Part shown: piece by piece, positions 47,888 to 56,934 of the stretch
How the letters are laid out: every line of letters begins with the position of its first letter
How positions within the stretch are numbered: position 1 is the stretch's first letter
Assembly: GCF_003945325.1 (NCBI RefSeq)
Contig: NZ_AP019307.1
Coordinates: 2,356,001-2,420,000, forward strand
Source: Nocardioides baekrokdamisoli
GTDB lineage: Bacteria > Actinomycetota > Actinomycetes > Propionibacteriales > Nocardioidaceae
Reading direction: 5' to 3'
DNA length: 64,000 nucleotides
Program-made: the position numbers and the translations under genes
Notes under the pieces: model-generated
The model's database searches: none
What the model saw: only the letters and a program-made list of their open reading frames with translations
Told to the model about the DNA's origin: nothing

Positions 47888-49510
47888 GTGCCGAGGACTG
47901 GAGCAGAACAGCGTGCCCAGGGCCCTCTTGTGTGGGTGTTGTTGGTCGTCTCGGCCGGCCTTGCCTGGGCAGCCTGGGCGGTGAGTTCGCCTGCCGGGTC
48001 CAGCCCGGATGACGATTTCCACCTCGCCAGCATCTGGTGCGCGGACGGTCCGTCCGCCGGTGCCGCCAGAGGAGATGTCTGTACGCCCGCCGACGGCCCG
48101 CCGACGTCAGGAGCCATCAATCGGGTGGTGCCGAATGACGTCCTGGTGGTCGGTCAGCACGGGCCGGACTGTTTCCGGTTCATGAGCCAGGTCTCGGCCG
48201 TGTGCGTACGCCTCGTGCCGCCCGGCACGACCGTGCACGTCACCAACGCGGGGCTCTACCCCCAGGGCTTCTACAAGGTCACGCATCAGTTCGTGTCGTC
48301 GTCGGTCACCACGACGGTCATGTGGATCCGCGGGTTGAACATCGTGCTCGCGCTCGTCGTCTTCGGTCTGGCCTTCCTGGTCAGCGGGCGCCGCACCCGG
48401 GCTGCGCTAGCGCTCACCCTCGGCTTGGCGATGTGTACGCCGATCGGACTGTTCTTCATCCCCTCCACCAATCCGACGGCGTGGAGCACGATCGGCATCG
48501 GCAGTCTGTGGGTCTTCGTGGTGGCCTACATGGACGCTGACGTCGCCTGGCGGCGTTGGACTGCGGCAGGCGGGGGATTCCTGGCGTGGCTCATCGCGGT
48601 GATGGCCCGCGCCGACGCCCCCGTGTACGCGGCTCTGACCGTGCTCGCCGCCGCGGCTATCGGTACCGAGCGCGGCCGGCTCATCACCACCAAACTGATC
48701 ATGCCCGGCGCGCTCGTCGCGCTCTCGATCGGAGCGTTCTTCGCAGGCTCCGGTGGGTCAGTGGCGTCCAAGGGAGTTGCACCGACCGCCGCCGGCGCGA
48801 CGCAAGGAGCGCCAGACTTCATCCTCCAGCAGATCGCGTACAACACGGCGCACCCGTTGCACCTGTTGCTGAGCAACATTCCGGGTTTGTGGGAGTACGA
48901 GCGAAAGCTGTTCTACACCGGTCCACTCGGGTGGGGCGACACCCCGATGAGCGAGCAGGGGTTCATCATCCCGGTGGTGCTGCTCGTGATCATGGTCACC
49001 GCGATCCTGCGTTACCGCGGATGGCATCGGACCGCGTACGTGTGCCTGTTCCTCGCCGCCCTCGTCATTCCGCTGGCCGTGCTTCAGCAGAGCCATCTCA
49101 GCGTGCACTCCGGCTACGTGCAGCCGCGTTACCTCTATCCGTTGATGTTGGGACTCCTCGGCCTTGGTCTGTCGGCGCACATCGGGTCGGGCCGATTCGA
49201 CCGTATTGCCCGCAATCGTTGGGTCCTCGTCCTCACCTGGGCGGTGATCTCCGGGTTCGCCTCGCTGGCTCTGCACATCGAACTGCGTCGGTATGTCAGC
49301 GGTATCGATGTGAGCGACCTGAACCTCGACAGCCATCGTGAGTGGTGGTGGGTCGATTGGCCGCTGTCCCCGATGGGTGTGTGGGTGATCGGCACGGTCG
49401 CGATGGCGGTGAGCGTCGGGTTGCTTCTCCGGATCGCGCTGGTGAACGCCCGTTCGGTCGAACCAGTTCTCGACGCCTACGATCACTCCCGTGAGTCGTC
49501 AGCCGCCTGA
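47888..49510 (+). CDS. DUF2142 family membrane protein
   Basis: 540 residues: helix at 12-32, an extracellular loop with SSPDDDFHLASIWC and four Cys, then about ten more helices. The Asp pair right after helix 1 and the overall layout are those of GT-C type transferases, and DUF2142 members occur in polysaccharide loci. It may use the polyprenyl-linked sugar made by the divergent GT2. The end overlaps the next gene by 20 bases. Confidence 0.82.
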   Translation: MPRTGAEQRAQGPLVWVLLVVSAGLAWAAWAVSSPAGSSPDDDFHLASIWCADGPSAGAARGDVCTPADGPPTSGAINRVVPNDVLVVGQHGPDCFRFMSQVSAVCVRLVPPGTTVHVTNAGLYPQGFYKVTHQFVSSSVTTTVMWIRGLNIVLALVVFGLAFLVSGRRTRAALALTLGLAMCTPIGLFFIPSTNPTAWSTIGIGSLWVFVVAYMDADVAWRRWTAAGGGFLAWLIAVMARADAPVYAALTVLAAAAIGTERGRLITTKLIMPGALVALSIGAFFAGSGGSVASKGVAPTAAGATQGAPDFILQQIAYNTAHPLHLLLSNIPGLWEYERKLFYTGPLGWGDTPMSEQGFIIPVVLLVIMVTAILRYRGWHRTAYVCLFLAALVIPLAVLQQSHLSVHSGYVQPRYLYPLMLGLLGLGLSAHIGSGRFDRIARNRWVLVLTWAVISGFASLALHIELRRYVSGIDVSDLNLDSHREWWWVDWPLSPMGVWVIGTVAMAVSVGLLLRIALVNARSVEPVLDAYDHSRESSAA

Positions 49511-50186
49511 ACAACAGGCACCGCCTGTCCAGCGTCTGCGGATGCGGTACGCGAAGCGTGGCCGGCTCCGTTTCACCTCCCACCGCGACTTCTCCCGCGC
49601 GTTCGAGCGGGCGATCTTCCGCGCGCGTGTGCCGATGGCGTACTCGTCCGGCTTCAACCCGCACCCGCGGATCTCGTACGCCGGTGCAGCTCCCACCGGC
49701 GCGGCTTCCGAGGCTGAGTACGTCGAGATCATGCTGCGTGAGATCGTCGATCCGGCAGCAACGATGGCGCTCCTCGACGATGCCCTGCCGGACGGCCTCG
49801 ATCTGGTCGACGTGGTCGTGTCCGAGGGTGGCTCGCTCGCGGACCGTCTGCAGGCCTCGTCGTGGCGGATCGACATCGATGCGCCCGCCGAGCAGATCGT
49901 GGCATCGGTGGCTTCCTTCCTGGCGGCCGACGAGGTCACTGTCGAGCGGATGACCAAGCGCGGGCTGCGTACCTTCGATGCGCGCGCTGCCGTGGTGTCG
50001 TTGGTCGCCGAGGACGGGGGAGTCGCGCTCGTCCTGCGACACCAGGAGTTGGCCGTACGCGCCGACGACGTCATCAACGGCCTGAAGTCGTACGGACTCG
50101 AGCCGATCACCGTGCCGCTCCTGACCCGCCTCTCGCAGGGACCGTTCGACGACGCCACCGGTGCGATCGGCGACCCACTGCGCTGA
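49491..50186 (+). CDS. TIGR03936-family (DUF2344) radical SAM-associated protein
   Basis: 231 residues: RLRMRYAKRGRLRFTSHRDFSRAFERA, then SSGFNPHPRISYAGAAPTGAASEAEY, the family hallmarks. The companion of the TIGR03960 protein (43142-45100), with which it is usually adjacent or fused. Assigned GTG 49491; it starts within the DUF2142 frame, so expression may depend on that gene's transcript. Confidence 0.9.
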   Translation: MSRQPPEQQAPPVQRLRMRYAKRGRLRFTSHRDFSRAFERAIFRARVPMAYSSGFNPHPRISYAGAAPTGAASEAEYVEIMLREIVDPAATMALLDDALPDGLDLVDVVVSEGGSLADRLQASSWRIDIDAPAEQIVASVASFLAADEVTVERMTKRGLRTFDARAAVVSLVAEDGGVALVLRHQELAVRADDVINGLKSYGLEPITVPLLTRLSQGPFDDATGAIGDPLR

Positions 50187-50555
50187 GGTCCTCACGTTCG
50201 GGCCCACCCCGCGGCACTGCGGGATCAGCCCGGAAGCGTGTGATGTGCGATACTCAACGCGGTAGCCGATCCGCGGCGGTCACCCGACCGCCAGGTGAAA
50301 CTCCCGACGACGTTCTCGCCGGACACCTGAGTTCTTGAGGTGGTCGGCACAGGAAACGGTTCCGGTCGACCCGACCGCGACGCGGCCCACACACGGGCAA
50401 GCGACCGCGGTGAGGCAGATTGAGCCGCTTGTTGACGCTCCGCGGTGGGCGTCGTCGAATCGATCAGGCTTTGCGCCCGTACGGCGTCGATTTCGGCGTA
50501 CGCGGGACAACGACACGAGTTCGCCCGGTGTGTCGCGGCGGACGTAGGAGTTGGC
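50187..50555 (+). promoter_or_regulatory. Long rne leader region
   Basis: 369 bases without a gene. A GATACT hexamer at 50249-50254 is the best -10, which would give a 5' UTR of about 295 bases. A perfect seven-base hairpin (GGCGGTC/GACCGCC, 50275-50292) lies near the predicted 5' end, and several GC-rich stems follow. RNase E autoregulates through its leader in enterics; the same could apply here, without homology. Ends with TAGGAG before the rne ATG. Confidence 0.45.
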
Positions 50556-53411
50556 ATGACCAACGACAGCAGCACCACGCCCGAAGCAACCACCGACGTC
50601 ACCGTCGAGGAGTCCTCCGCTCCGGCGAAGAAGGCTCCCGCCAAGAAGGCAGCAGCCAAGAAGGCGACGACGTCGGCGCCCGCCAAGAAGGCAGCAGCGA
50701 AGAAGGCCCCGGCGAAGAAGGCCGCAGCAGCGGCCGAGGACGACGAATCCGCCGCTCCGGCGAAGAAGGCTCCCGCGAAGAAGGCTGCTGCCAAGAAGGC
50801 GCCGGCGAAGAAAGCCGCCGCGAAGCGACCGGCGAAGAAGGCAGCAGCGGCTCCCGTCGAGCCGCTCGAGGTCGAGGCAGCCGACGAGACGTCTGCCCCC
50901 GCAGCGCCTGCGGCTCTGTTCCAGGTCCCGGAGAAGGCCCCTGCCGCGAAGCGTCGCTCGAAGGCTGTTGCCAAGCCGGCTCCGGAGCCCGCGGAGGACG
51001 ACGAGCTCGAGCTCGACGCCGAGGACGGCGACGCGGCCGGCACCGATGACGAGGTCGTCGAGGCAGACATCGACGCGGACGACGCCGAGGACGAGGACGC
51101 CGAGGAGAACGAGGACGGTTCGCCGACCCCCGCACGCCGTCGCCGTCGTCGTGGTGGCCGCCGTCGCCGCAAGGGCCCGAACTCCGGTGGCAACGCCCAG
51201 GCCGGTGACGACGACGCCGAGGACGACGAGGACGAGACCGACCCCGAGAACATTGAGAGCGACGACCAGGTCGACGGCGAGGAGACCGAGGGCGAAGGCG
51301 GTTCGGCCAACTCGCGTCGCCGTCGCCGTCGCCGTCGTGCCGGGGAGTCCGGTGGCACCTCGGACGATGACCCGGAGAACACCGTCACCCGAGTACGCGA
51401 GACTCGTACGGCGGAGCAGCAGATCACCTCGATCTCGGGCTCGACCCGTCTCGAGGCGAAGAAGCAGCGTCGACGCGAGGGCCGTGAGGCCGGCCGTCGT
51501 CGCGCCCCGATCGTGTCCGAGGCTGAGTTCCTGGCCCGCCGCGAGTCGGTCGACCGCGTCATGGTCATCCGCCAGCGCGAGGACCTCACTCAGATCGCTG
51601 TGCTCGAGGACAAGGTCCTCGTCGAGCACTACGTCGCCCGCGAGTCTCAGACCTCGATGATCGGCGACATCTACCTCGGTCGCGTCCAGAACGTGCTGCC
51701 CAGCATGGAGGCTGCGTTCGTCGACATCGGCAAGGGCCGCAACGCGGTGCTGTACGCCGGTGAGGTGAACTGGCCCTCGCTGGGCTGGAAGGACGGCCAG
51801 CCGCGCAAGATCGAGTCGGTGCTGTCAGCCGGCCAGACGATCCTGGTCCAGGTCACCAAGGACCCGATCGGACACAAGGGTGCCCGCCTGACCTCGCAGA
51901 TCAGCCTCGCCGGCCGCTTCCTCGTGTACGTACCCGACGGCACCACCTCCGGTATCTCCCGCAAGCTCCCGGACACCGAGCGCAACCGTCTCAAGGCGCT
52001 GCTCAAGGAGATCGTTCCGGACACCGCCGGCGTCATCGTGCGTACGGCTGCCGAGGGCGCTTCGGAGGAGGAGCTGACCCGCGACGTCGAGCGCCTGAAG
52101 GCCCGTTGGGCCGACATCGAGGCCAAGGTCGGCGGCAATGCGCCGCAGCAGTTGCACGGTGAGCCGGACCTGACCCTGAAGGTCGTGCGCGACCTGTTCA
52201 CCGAGGACTTCTCCAAGCTTGTCGTCCAGGGCGATGACGCGTGGGCGACGGTCCAGGGCTACGTCCAGCACGTCGCGCCGGATCTCGAGGAGCGCCTGGA
52301 GCGCTTCGCGGTCGGCGACAGTGCCGGTTCGAACAACGGCAAGGACGCGTTCCAGACGTACCGCATCGACGAGCAGATCTCGAAGGGCCTGGACCGCAAG
52401 GTCTGGCTCCCGTCCGGCGGCTCGCTGATCATCGATCGCACCGAGGCGATGACCGTCATCGACGTCAACACGGGCAAGTTCACCGGCTCCGGGGGCAACC
52501 TCGAGGAGACGGTCACGCGCAACAACCTCGAAGCCGCCGAGGAGGTCGTACGCCAGCTCCGGCTGCGCGACATCGGCGGCATCATCGTCGTCGACTTCAT
52601 CGACATGGTCCTCGAGTCGAACCGTGATCTCGTCCTGCGCCGCATGGTCGAGTGCCTCGGCCGGGACCGTACCCGCCACCAGGTCGCCGAGGTCACCTCT
52701 CTCGGACTGGTCCAGATGACCCGCAAGCGGATCGGTACCGGTTTGCTCGAGGCGTTCTCCAGCAACTGCACCCACTGTCAGGGACGCGGCGTCGTGGTCC
52801 ATGACCACCCGGTCGAGGACAGGGGCGGCAACTCCGGCAGCGGGGCTGGTGGCGAGGAGCGGCGTCCGCGCCGTTCACGTGGTGGTCGGGCCGCAACGGT
52901 CGTTGCCGAGGTTGACGGCGACCACAAGATCCCGTCGCCGGCGACCTTCGCCGCAATGGCCCGCCACGAGGGCGAGGATGGTGAACTCACCGACTCCGTC
53001 GAGGGCGATGCCGTCGTCGCGGTGGAGCCAGAGACCGAGGTCGTGGAGACTCCTGCCCAGGCAGAGGTCGAGGCCGTGACGGTCGAGGCTGAGCAGTCCG
53101 AGGCGCCGACGGAGGAGTTCGTGGCCGCCGTTGTGGACGAGCCGGTCACTGAGACCGCTGTGGAGGTCGTTGAGGCTGCGCCTGAGACCCCCAGCGTGCC
53201 GGAAGCGCCGAAGGTATTGACGCGTACGCGCGGCGGTGCCCGTCGCGCTGTCGTATCGACCGGTGAGGCGGTCTCGCTGGTCGCGGACGACGTCGCACCC
53301 GCGGTGATCGAGACGCCGGCAGTCTCGGCGGTGACGACGCGTACGCGTGGTGCGAAAGCGCCCGCAGCCGAGTCGCCGGTCGCTCACGTCCCGGTCAAGA
53401 AGAAGCGCTAG
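50556..53411 (+). CDS. rne: Ribonuclease E/G with basic AKK-repeat N-terminal tail
   Basis: 951 residues. Residues about 23-100 are Ala-Lys repeats (APAKKAPAKKAAAKK) like the tails of actinobacterial HU or histone H1; then acidic and Arg-rich blocks to about 265. The catalytic part has an S1 domain (MIGDIYLGRVQNVLPSMEAAFVDIG), DNase-I-like Mg site VIDVNTGKF and VDFIDM, and the zinc-link CTHCQGRG. A Glu/Val-rich acidic tail follows to the end. Central enzyme for mRNA decay and rRNA/tRNA maturation. Start ATG 50556 by ribosome site TAGGAG. Confidence 0.93.
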   Translation: MTNDSSTTPEATTDVTVEESSAPAKKAPAKKAAAKKATTSAPAKKAAAKKAPAKKAAAAAEDDESAAPAKKAPAKKAAAKKAPAKKAAAKRPAKKAAAAPVEPLEVEAADETSAPAAPAALFQVPEKAPAAKRRSKAVAKPAPEPAEDDELELDAEDGDAAGTDDEVVEADIDADDAEDEDAEENEDGSPTPARRRRRRGGRRRRKGPNSGGNAQAGDDDAEDDEDETDPENIESDDQVDGEETEGEGGSANSRRRRRRRRAGESGGTSDDDPENTVTRVRETRTAEQQITSISGSTRLEAKKQRRREGREAGRRRAPIVSEAEFLARRESVDRVMVIRQREDLTQIAVLEDKVLVEHYVARESQTSMIGDIYLGRVQNVLPSMEAAFVDIGKGRNAVLYAGEVNWPSLGWKDGQPRKIESVLSAGQTILVQVTKDPIGHKGARLTSQISLAGRFLVYVPDGTTSGISRKLPDTERNRLKALLKEIVPDTAGVIVRTAAEGASEEELTRDVERLKARWADIEAKVGGNAPQQLHGEPDLTLKVVRDLFTEDFSKLVVQGDDAWATVQGYVQHVAPDLEERLERFAVGDSAGSNNGKDAFQTYRIDEQISKGLDRKVWLPSGGSLIIDRTEAMTVIDVNTGKFTGSGGNLEETVTRNNLEAAEEVVRQLRLRDIGGIIVVDFIDMVLESNRDLVLRRMVECLGRDRTRHQVAEVTSLGLVQMTRKRIGTGLLEAFSSNCTHCQGRGVVVHDHPVEDRGGNSGSGAGGEERRPRRSRGGRAATVVAEVDGDHKIPSPATFAAMARHEGEDGELTDSVEGDAVVAVEPETEVVETPAQAEVEAVTVEAEQSEAPTEEFVAAVVDEPVTETAVEVVEAAPETPSVPEAPKVLTRTRGGARRAVVSTGEAVSLVADDVAPAVIETPAVSAVTTRTRGAKAPAAESPVAHVPVKKKR

Positions 53412-53418
53412 ATCCTTT

Positions 53419-53454
53419 CCGGCTCAACGGTTGTCGTCGCGACCGTTGAGCCGG
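53419..53454 (+). terminator. rne terminator
   Basis: CCGGCTCAACGGT, ten bases, and its complement: perfect 13-base arms (53419-53431, 53442-53454), seven bases after the stop. No T-run. Confidence 0.8.
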
Positions 53455-53610
53455 AGAGGTCGGCCGGTGCCCGTGGTTTTGCGGGGGAGAGGCCGCTCCC
53501 GTACTCTTGACCCTCGGCGCGTAACCCGTGCCAATCTGCCGGCACCAACCCATCCCTGGATGGATTGCCGTGCTGCAGACGAGACGTTGAAACAGACAAA
53601 GGAGACCGCG

Positions 53611-53913
53611 GTGTACGCGATCGTGAAGGCTGGCAGCAAGCAGCAGAAGGTTGCCGTCGGCGACGTCATCCAGATCGACCTCGTCGCTGGCGACGAGGGT
53701 TCGTCGGTGACCCTCCCGGTCGTCATGCTCGTGGACGGCGAGAAGGTTTCGGCCTCGGGTCTCGACAAGGCCTCGGTCACCGCTGAGATCCTCGGCGGCA
53801 CCAAGGGCCCGAAGATCATCATCCAGAAGTACAAGAACAAGACCGGCTACAAGAAGCGCCAGGGTCACCGTCAGAAGTACACCCAGGTCAAGGTCACCGC
53901 AATCAACGCGTGA
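53611..53913 (+). CDS. rplU: 50S ribosomal protein L21
   Basis: 100 residues: YAIVKAGSKQQKVAVGD at the start, KGPKIIIQKYKNKTGYKKRQGHRQ late. GTG start at 53611 with AGGAGA six bases upstream; the frame is open further upstream but that part overlaps rne and its terminator. Always followed by rpmA. Confidence 0.97.
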   Translation: MYAIVKAGSKQQKVAVGDVIQIDLVAGDEGSSVTLPVVMLVDGEKVSASGLDKASVTAEILGGTKGPKIIIQKYKNKTGYKKRQGHRQKYTQVKVTAINA

Positions 53914-53960
53914 GCGTTGTAGCGATATCCGAAACTTCAGAGATCCAGAGGGACTGAACA

Positions 53961-54215
53961 ATGGCACACAAGAAGGGCGCATCGTCCTCCAAGAACGGTC
54001 GTGACTCGAACGCTCAGCGCCTCGGCGTGAAGCGCTTCGGCGGCCAGACGGTCAACGCCGGCGAGATCATCGTCCGCCAGCGTGGTACGCACTTCCACCC
54101 GGGCGCCAACATGGGCATCGGTCGCGACGACACGCTGTTCGCGCTGGCCGCCGGTGCGGTCGAGTTCGGCACCAAGCGTGGTCGCCGTGTTGTGAACATC
54201 GTCGTTCCGGAGTGA
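53961..54215 (+). CDS. rpmA: 50S ribosomal protein L27
   Basis: 84 residues: [21 protein letters not shown] then [22 protein letters not shown]. The N-terminal tail reaches the peptidyl-transferase centre; there is no firmicute-type cleaved extension. Confidence 0.98.
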   Translation: MAHKKGASSSKNGRDSNAQRLGVKRFGGQTVNAGEIIVRQRGTHFHPGANMGIGRDDTLFALAAGAVEFGTKRGRRVVNIVVPE

Positions 54216-54236
54216 ACTGACGACTTCGAGTTTGTC

Positions 54237-54274
54237 CGAAGGGCGTCCCGTTTTGGGGCGCCCTTCGTGTTTTT
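54237..54274 (+). terminator. rplU-rpmA terminator
   Basis: CGAAGGGCGTCCC, loop GTTTT, GGGGCGCCCTTCG (one G-T), then TGTTTTT: canonical intrinsic terminator between rpmA and obg. Confidence 0.88.
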
Positions 54275-54299
54275 CCCACCCACCTGAGAGGCTGACCTC

Positions 54300-55850
54300 A
54301 TGGCAGTGCCCACCTTCGTCGACCGCGTCACGCTGCATGTGGCGGGCGGTCGTGGCGGGCACGGCGTCGCGTCAGTGCACCGGGAGAAGTTCAAGCCGCT
54401 CGGTGGTCCCGACGGTGGCAACGGGGGCACCGGAGGGTCCGTGATCCTGCGGGTCGACCCCGACGTGACCACCCTCATCGACTATCACCACAGCCCCAAG
54501 CGCAAGGCAGCCAACGGCGGCCAGGCGGCGGGTGACTTCCGCAACGGTGGCCGGGGTGCCGACATCGTCCTCTCGGTGCCCGAGGGCACCGTCGTCACCG
54601 ACATGCAGGGCAACGTCCTGGCCGACATGATCGGCGTCGGTACCGAACTCGTCGTCGCCCAGGGCGGCGCCGGTGGCCTCGGCAACGCTGCGCTGGCGAA
54701 CTCCAAGCGGAAGGCGCCCGGCTTCGCCCTCCTCGGCGAGCCCGGGGAGGAGCGGGAGATCGGCCTTGAACTCAAGGTCGTGGCCGACATCGGTCTGGTC
54801 GGTTTCCCCAGCGCCGGCAAGTCGTCGCTGATCGCCGCCATCTCGCGGGCCCGCCCGAAGATCGCCAACTACCCCTTCACCACGCTCGTCCCCAACCTCG
54901 GGGTCGTACGCGCCGGCGACATGGTCTTCACCGTCGCCGATGTCCCGGGCCTCATCGAGGGTGCTGCGGAGGGACGTGGCCTCGGACACGAGTTCCTCCG
55001 CCACATCGAACGCTGTGCCGCGCTCGTACACGTCGTGGACGCCGCCTCGATCGAGCCCGGGCGCAACCCGGTGGACGACCTCGCGGTCATCGAGAACGAG
55101 CTGGCGCGTTACGGAGGTCTTGAGGACCGCCCCCGGCTCGTTGCGCTGAACAAGATCGATGTCCCCGATGGGCGGGACCTGGCCGAGATCACCCGCGCCG
55201 ACATCGAGGCGCAGGGCTACCGCGTCTTTGAGATCTCGGCCGCCTCCACCGAGGGCACCAAGGAACTCATCTTCGCGATGGCCGAACTGGTCACCGCCGC
55301 GCGCGTGGAGAACCCGGACGCGGCTCCCGCACAGCGGATCGTGCTTCGCCCCGCCAGTGTCACCGGCGGCAAGGACTTCACGATCACGCCGACCGCCGAC
55401 GGCTTCGTCGTACGCGGCGACAAGCCGGAGCGCTGGGTGCGTCAGACCGACTTCGGCAATGAAGAGGCGGTCGGCTACCTGGCCGACCGGCTCGATCGTC
55501 TCGGAGTGGAGGCGCGGCTCCTCGAGCTCGGCGCCGACGAGGGCGACACCGTCATCATCGGGCCTCCCGAGAACGCCGTTGTGTTCGACTTCAAGCCGTC
55601 GGTCCAGGCTGGTGCCGAGATGCTCGGTCGTCGTGGCGAGGACCAGCGCTTCTACGAGGAGCGCCCGGCTGCGACCCGTCGCAAGGAGATCGACGCGTTG
55701 ATGCCGACCCGTGCCGAGACCGAGACCCGCGCCGATGTGGCCCGTCGGCTGGATGCTGAACAGGCCGCAGAATCGGTCGAGGTCGGCCCCACCAGCTATG
55801 TGATCGGCTCGGAGGACGACCCCGACTGGGACGGCCGCGATGACGCGTAG
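54300..55850 (+). CDS. obgE: GTPase Obg/CgtA
   Basis: 516 residues: glycine-rich Obg fold (1-158, [13 protein letters not shown]), G domain (160-335) with GFPSAGKSS (G1), the FTTLVPNLG switch, DVPGLIEGA (G3) and [10 protein letters not shown] (G4), then an OCT domain (about 355-430) and an actinobacterial tail of about 80 residues. Links 50S assembly with growth and stress signals. Overlaps proB by 11 bases. Confidence 0.96.
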   Translation: MAVPTFVDRVTLHVAGGRGGHGVASVHREKFKPLGGPDGGNGGTGGSVILRVDPDVTTLIDYHHSPKRKAANGGQAAGDFRNGGRGADIVLSVPEGTVVTDMQGNVLADMIGVGTELVVAQGGAGGLGNAALANSKRKAPGFALLGEPGEEREIGLELKVVADIGLVGFPSAGKSSLIAAISRARPKIANYPFTTLVPNLGVVRAGDMVFTVADVPGLIEGAAEGRGLGHEFLRHIERCAALVHVVDAASIEPGRNPVDDLAVIENELARYGGLEDRPRLVALNKIDVPDGRDLAEITRADIEAQGYRVFEISAASTEGTKELIFAMAELVTAARVENPDAAPAQRIVLRPASVTGGKDFTITPTADGFVVRGDKPERWVRQTDFGNEEAVGYLADRLDRLGVEARLLELGADEGDTVIIGPPENAVVFDFKPSVQAGAEMLGRRGEDQRFYEERPAATRRKEIDALMPTRAETETRADVARRLDAEQAAESVEVGPTSYVIGSEDDPDWDGRDDA

Positions 55851-56916
55851 TGAGGTTCTCGACGCCCGCCGTGTGGTCGTCAAGGTCGGTTCGTCGTCAC
55901 TGACGACCGCCGCTGGCGGCATCGATCCCGAGCGGGTCTCTCGCCTCGTCGATGTGCTGGCGGACGTACGCGCCCGTGGCATCGAGGTGGTGCTGGTGTC
56001 ATCCGGTGCGATCGCTGCCGGTCTGGCTCCGCTGGGCCTGTCGGCACGTCCGAAGGCCCTGGCGGCCCAGCAGGCCGCAGCCTCGGTCGGGCAGGGCCTC
56101 CTGGTCCACCGCTACACCGAGGAACTCGCTCGCCACGGCCTCGTCGCCGGTCAGGTCCTGCTGACCGTGGATGACGTCTCCCGGCGTGCTCACTACCGCA
56201 ACGCCACCCAGACGCTGTCCACGTTGCTGGACCTGGGCGTACTCCCCATCGTCAACGAGAACGACACCGTCGCCACCTCGGAGATCCGGTTCGGTGACAA
56301 CGATCGGCTCGCCGCGCTGGTCGCGCACCTGGTCAGTGCGGATCTTCTCGTGCTGTTGAGCGACATCGACGGGCTCTACGACGCGCCTCCTGCCACACCC
56401 GGTGCCACCCGGATCGCCGAGGTCGCCGACATCGACGCCCTCGAGGTCGAGGTCGGCTCGGTCGGGGCTGCCGGTGTCGGCACCGGTGGCATGGTGACGA
56501 AACTCGACGCCGCCCGGATCGCGTGCTCGTCAGGGATCCCGGTGGTCCTTGCCGCCGCCGATGACGCCGCAGATGCGCTCGTCGGGAAGCCGGTCGGCAC
56601 GCTGTTCCATGCAGCCGGACGCCGCCGACCCCGGCGACTGCTCTGGCTGGCCCACGCCACCGAGACACTCGGCACCGTGACCGTCGACGCCGGGGCTGCC
56701 CGCGCCCTCGTCGAACGCGGCGCATCCCTGCTGGCCGCCGGGCTGATCGGCGTACGCGGTTCCTTCGTGGCCGGCGACCCGATCGCCGTCGAAGGGCCCG
56801 ACGGGGTCGCCATCGCCCGAGGCCTGGTCAACTACGACGCCGAGGAGCTTGCCGATCTCGTCGGGGCCCAGGGCGTACGCGAAGTCGTCCACCGCGACGA
56901 TCTGATTCTTCTCTGA
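55840..56916 (+). CDS. proB: Glutamate 5-kinase
   Basis: 358 residues: amino-acid-kinase domain ([53 protein letters not shown]) and a C-terminal PUA domain from about residue 275. Phosphorylates glutamate for proline synthesis and is feedback-inhibited by proline. proA, often next, is not here: a convergent corA follows. Its last codons and stop form half of a perfect palindrome. Confidence 0.96.
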   Translation: MTRSEVLDARRVVVKVGSSSLTTAAGGIDPERVSRLVDVLADVRARGIEVVLVSSGAIAAGLAPLGLSARPKALAAQQAAASVGQGLLVHRYTEELARHGLVAGQVLLTVDDVSRRAHYRNATQTLSTLLDLGVLPIVNENDTVATSEIRFGDNDRLAALVAHLVSADLLVLLSDIDGLYDAPPATPGATRIAEVADIDALEVEVGSVGAAGVGTGGMVTKLDAARIACSSGIPVVLAAADDAADALVGKPVGTLFHAAGRRRPRRLLWLAHATETLGTVTVDAGAARALVERGASLLAAGLIGVRGSFVAGDPIAVEGPDGVAIARGLVNYDAEELADLVGAQGVREVVHRDDLILL

Positions 56917-56934
56917 CGCGTCAGAGAAGAATCA
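56903..56934. terminator. Stop-to-stop palindrome between proB and corA
   Basis: Perfect 32-base palindrome: arm 56903-56918, arm 56919-56934, centre CGCG. It contains the proB stop (56914-56916) and ends on the corA stop (56932-56934 on the minus strand). A bidirectional terminator built from coding sequence. Confidence 0.85.

Noticed and set aside
45135..49510. Genomic island or prophage
   Set aside because: No integrase, tRNA target, direct repeats or clear base-composition shift; the genes look native in style.
50225..51629. Two long minus-strand frames rich in Ser/Arg/Leu opposite rne
   Set aside because: They are produced by the AKK and acidic repeats of rne read backwards.
53347..53610. 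N-terminal extension of L21 by 88 codons
   Set aside because: It overlaps the rne end and its terminator, has no L21 similarity, and a good ribosome site precedes GTG 53611.
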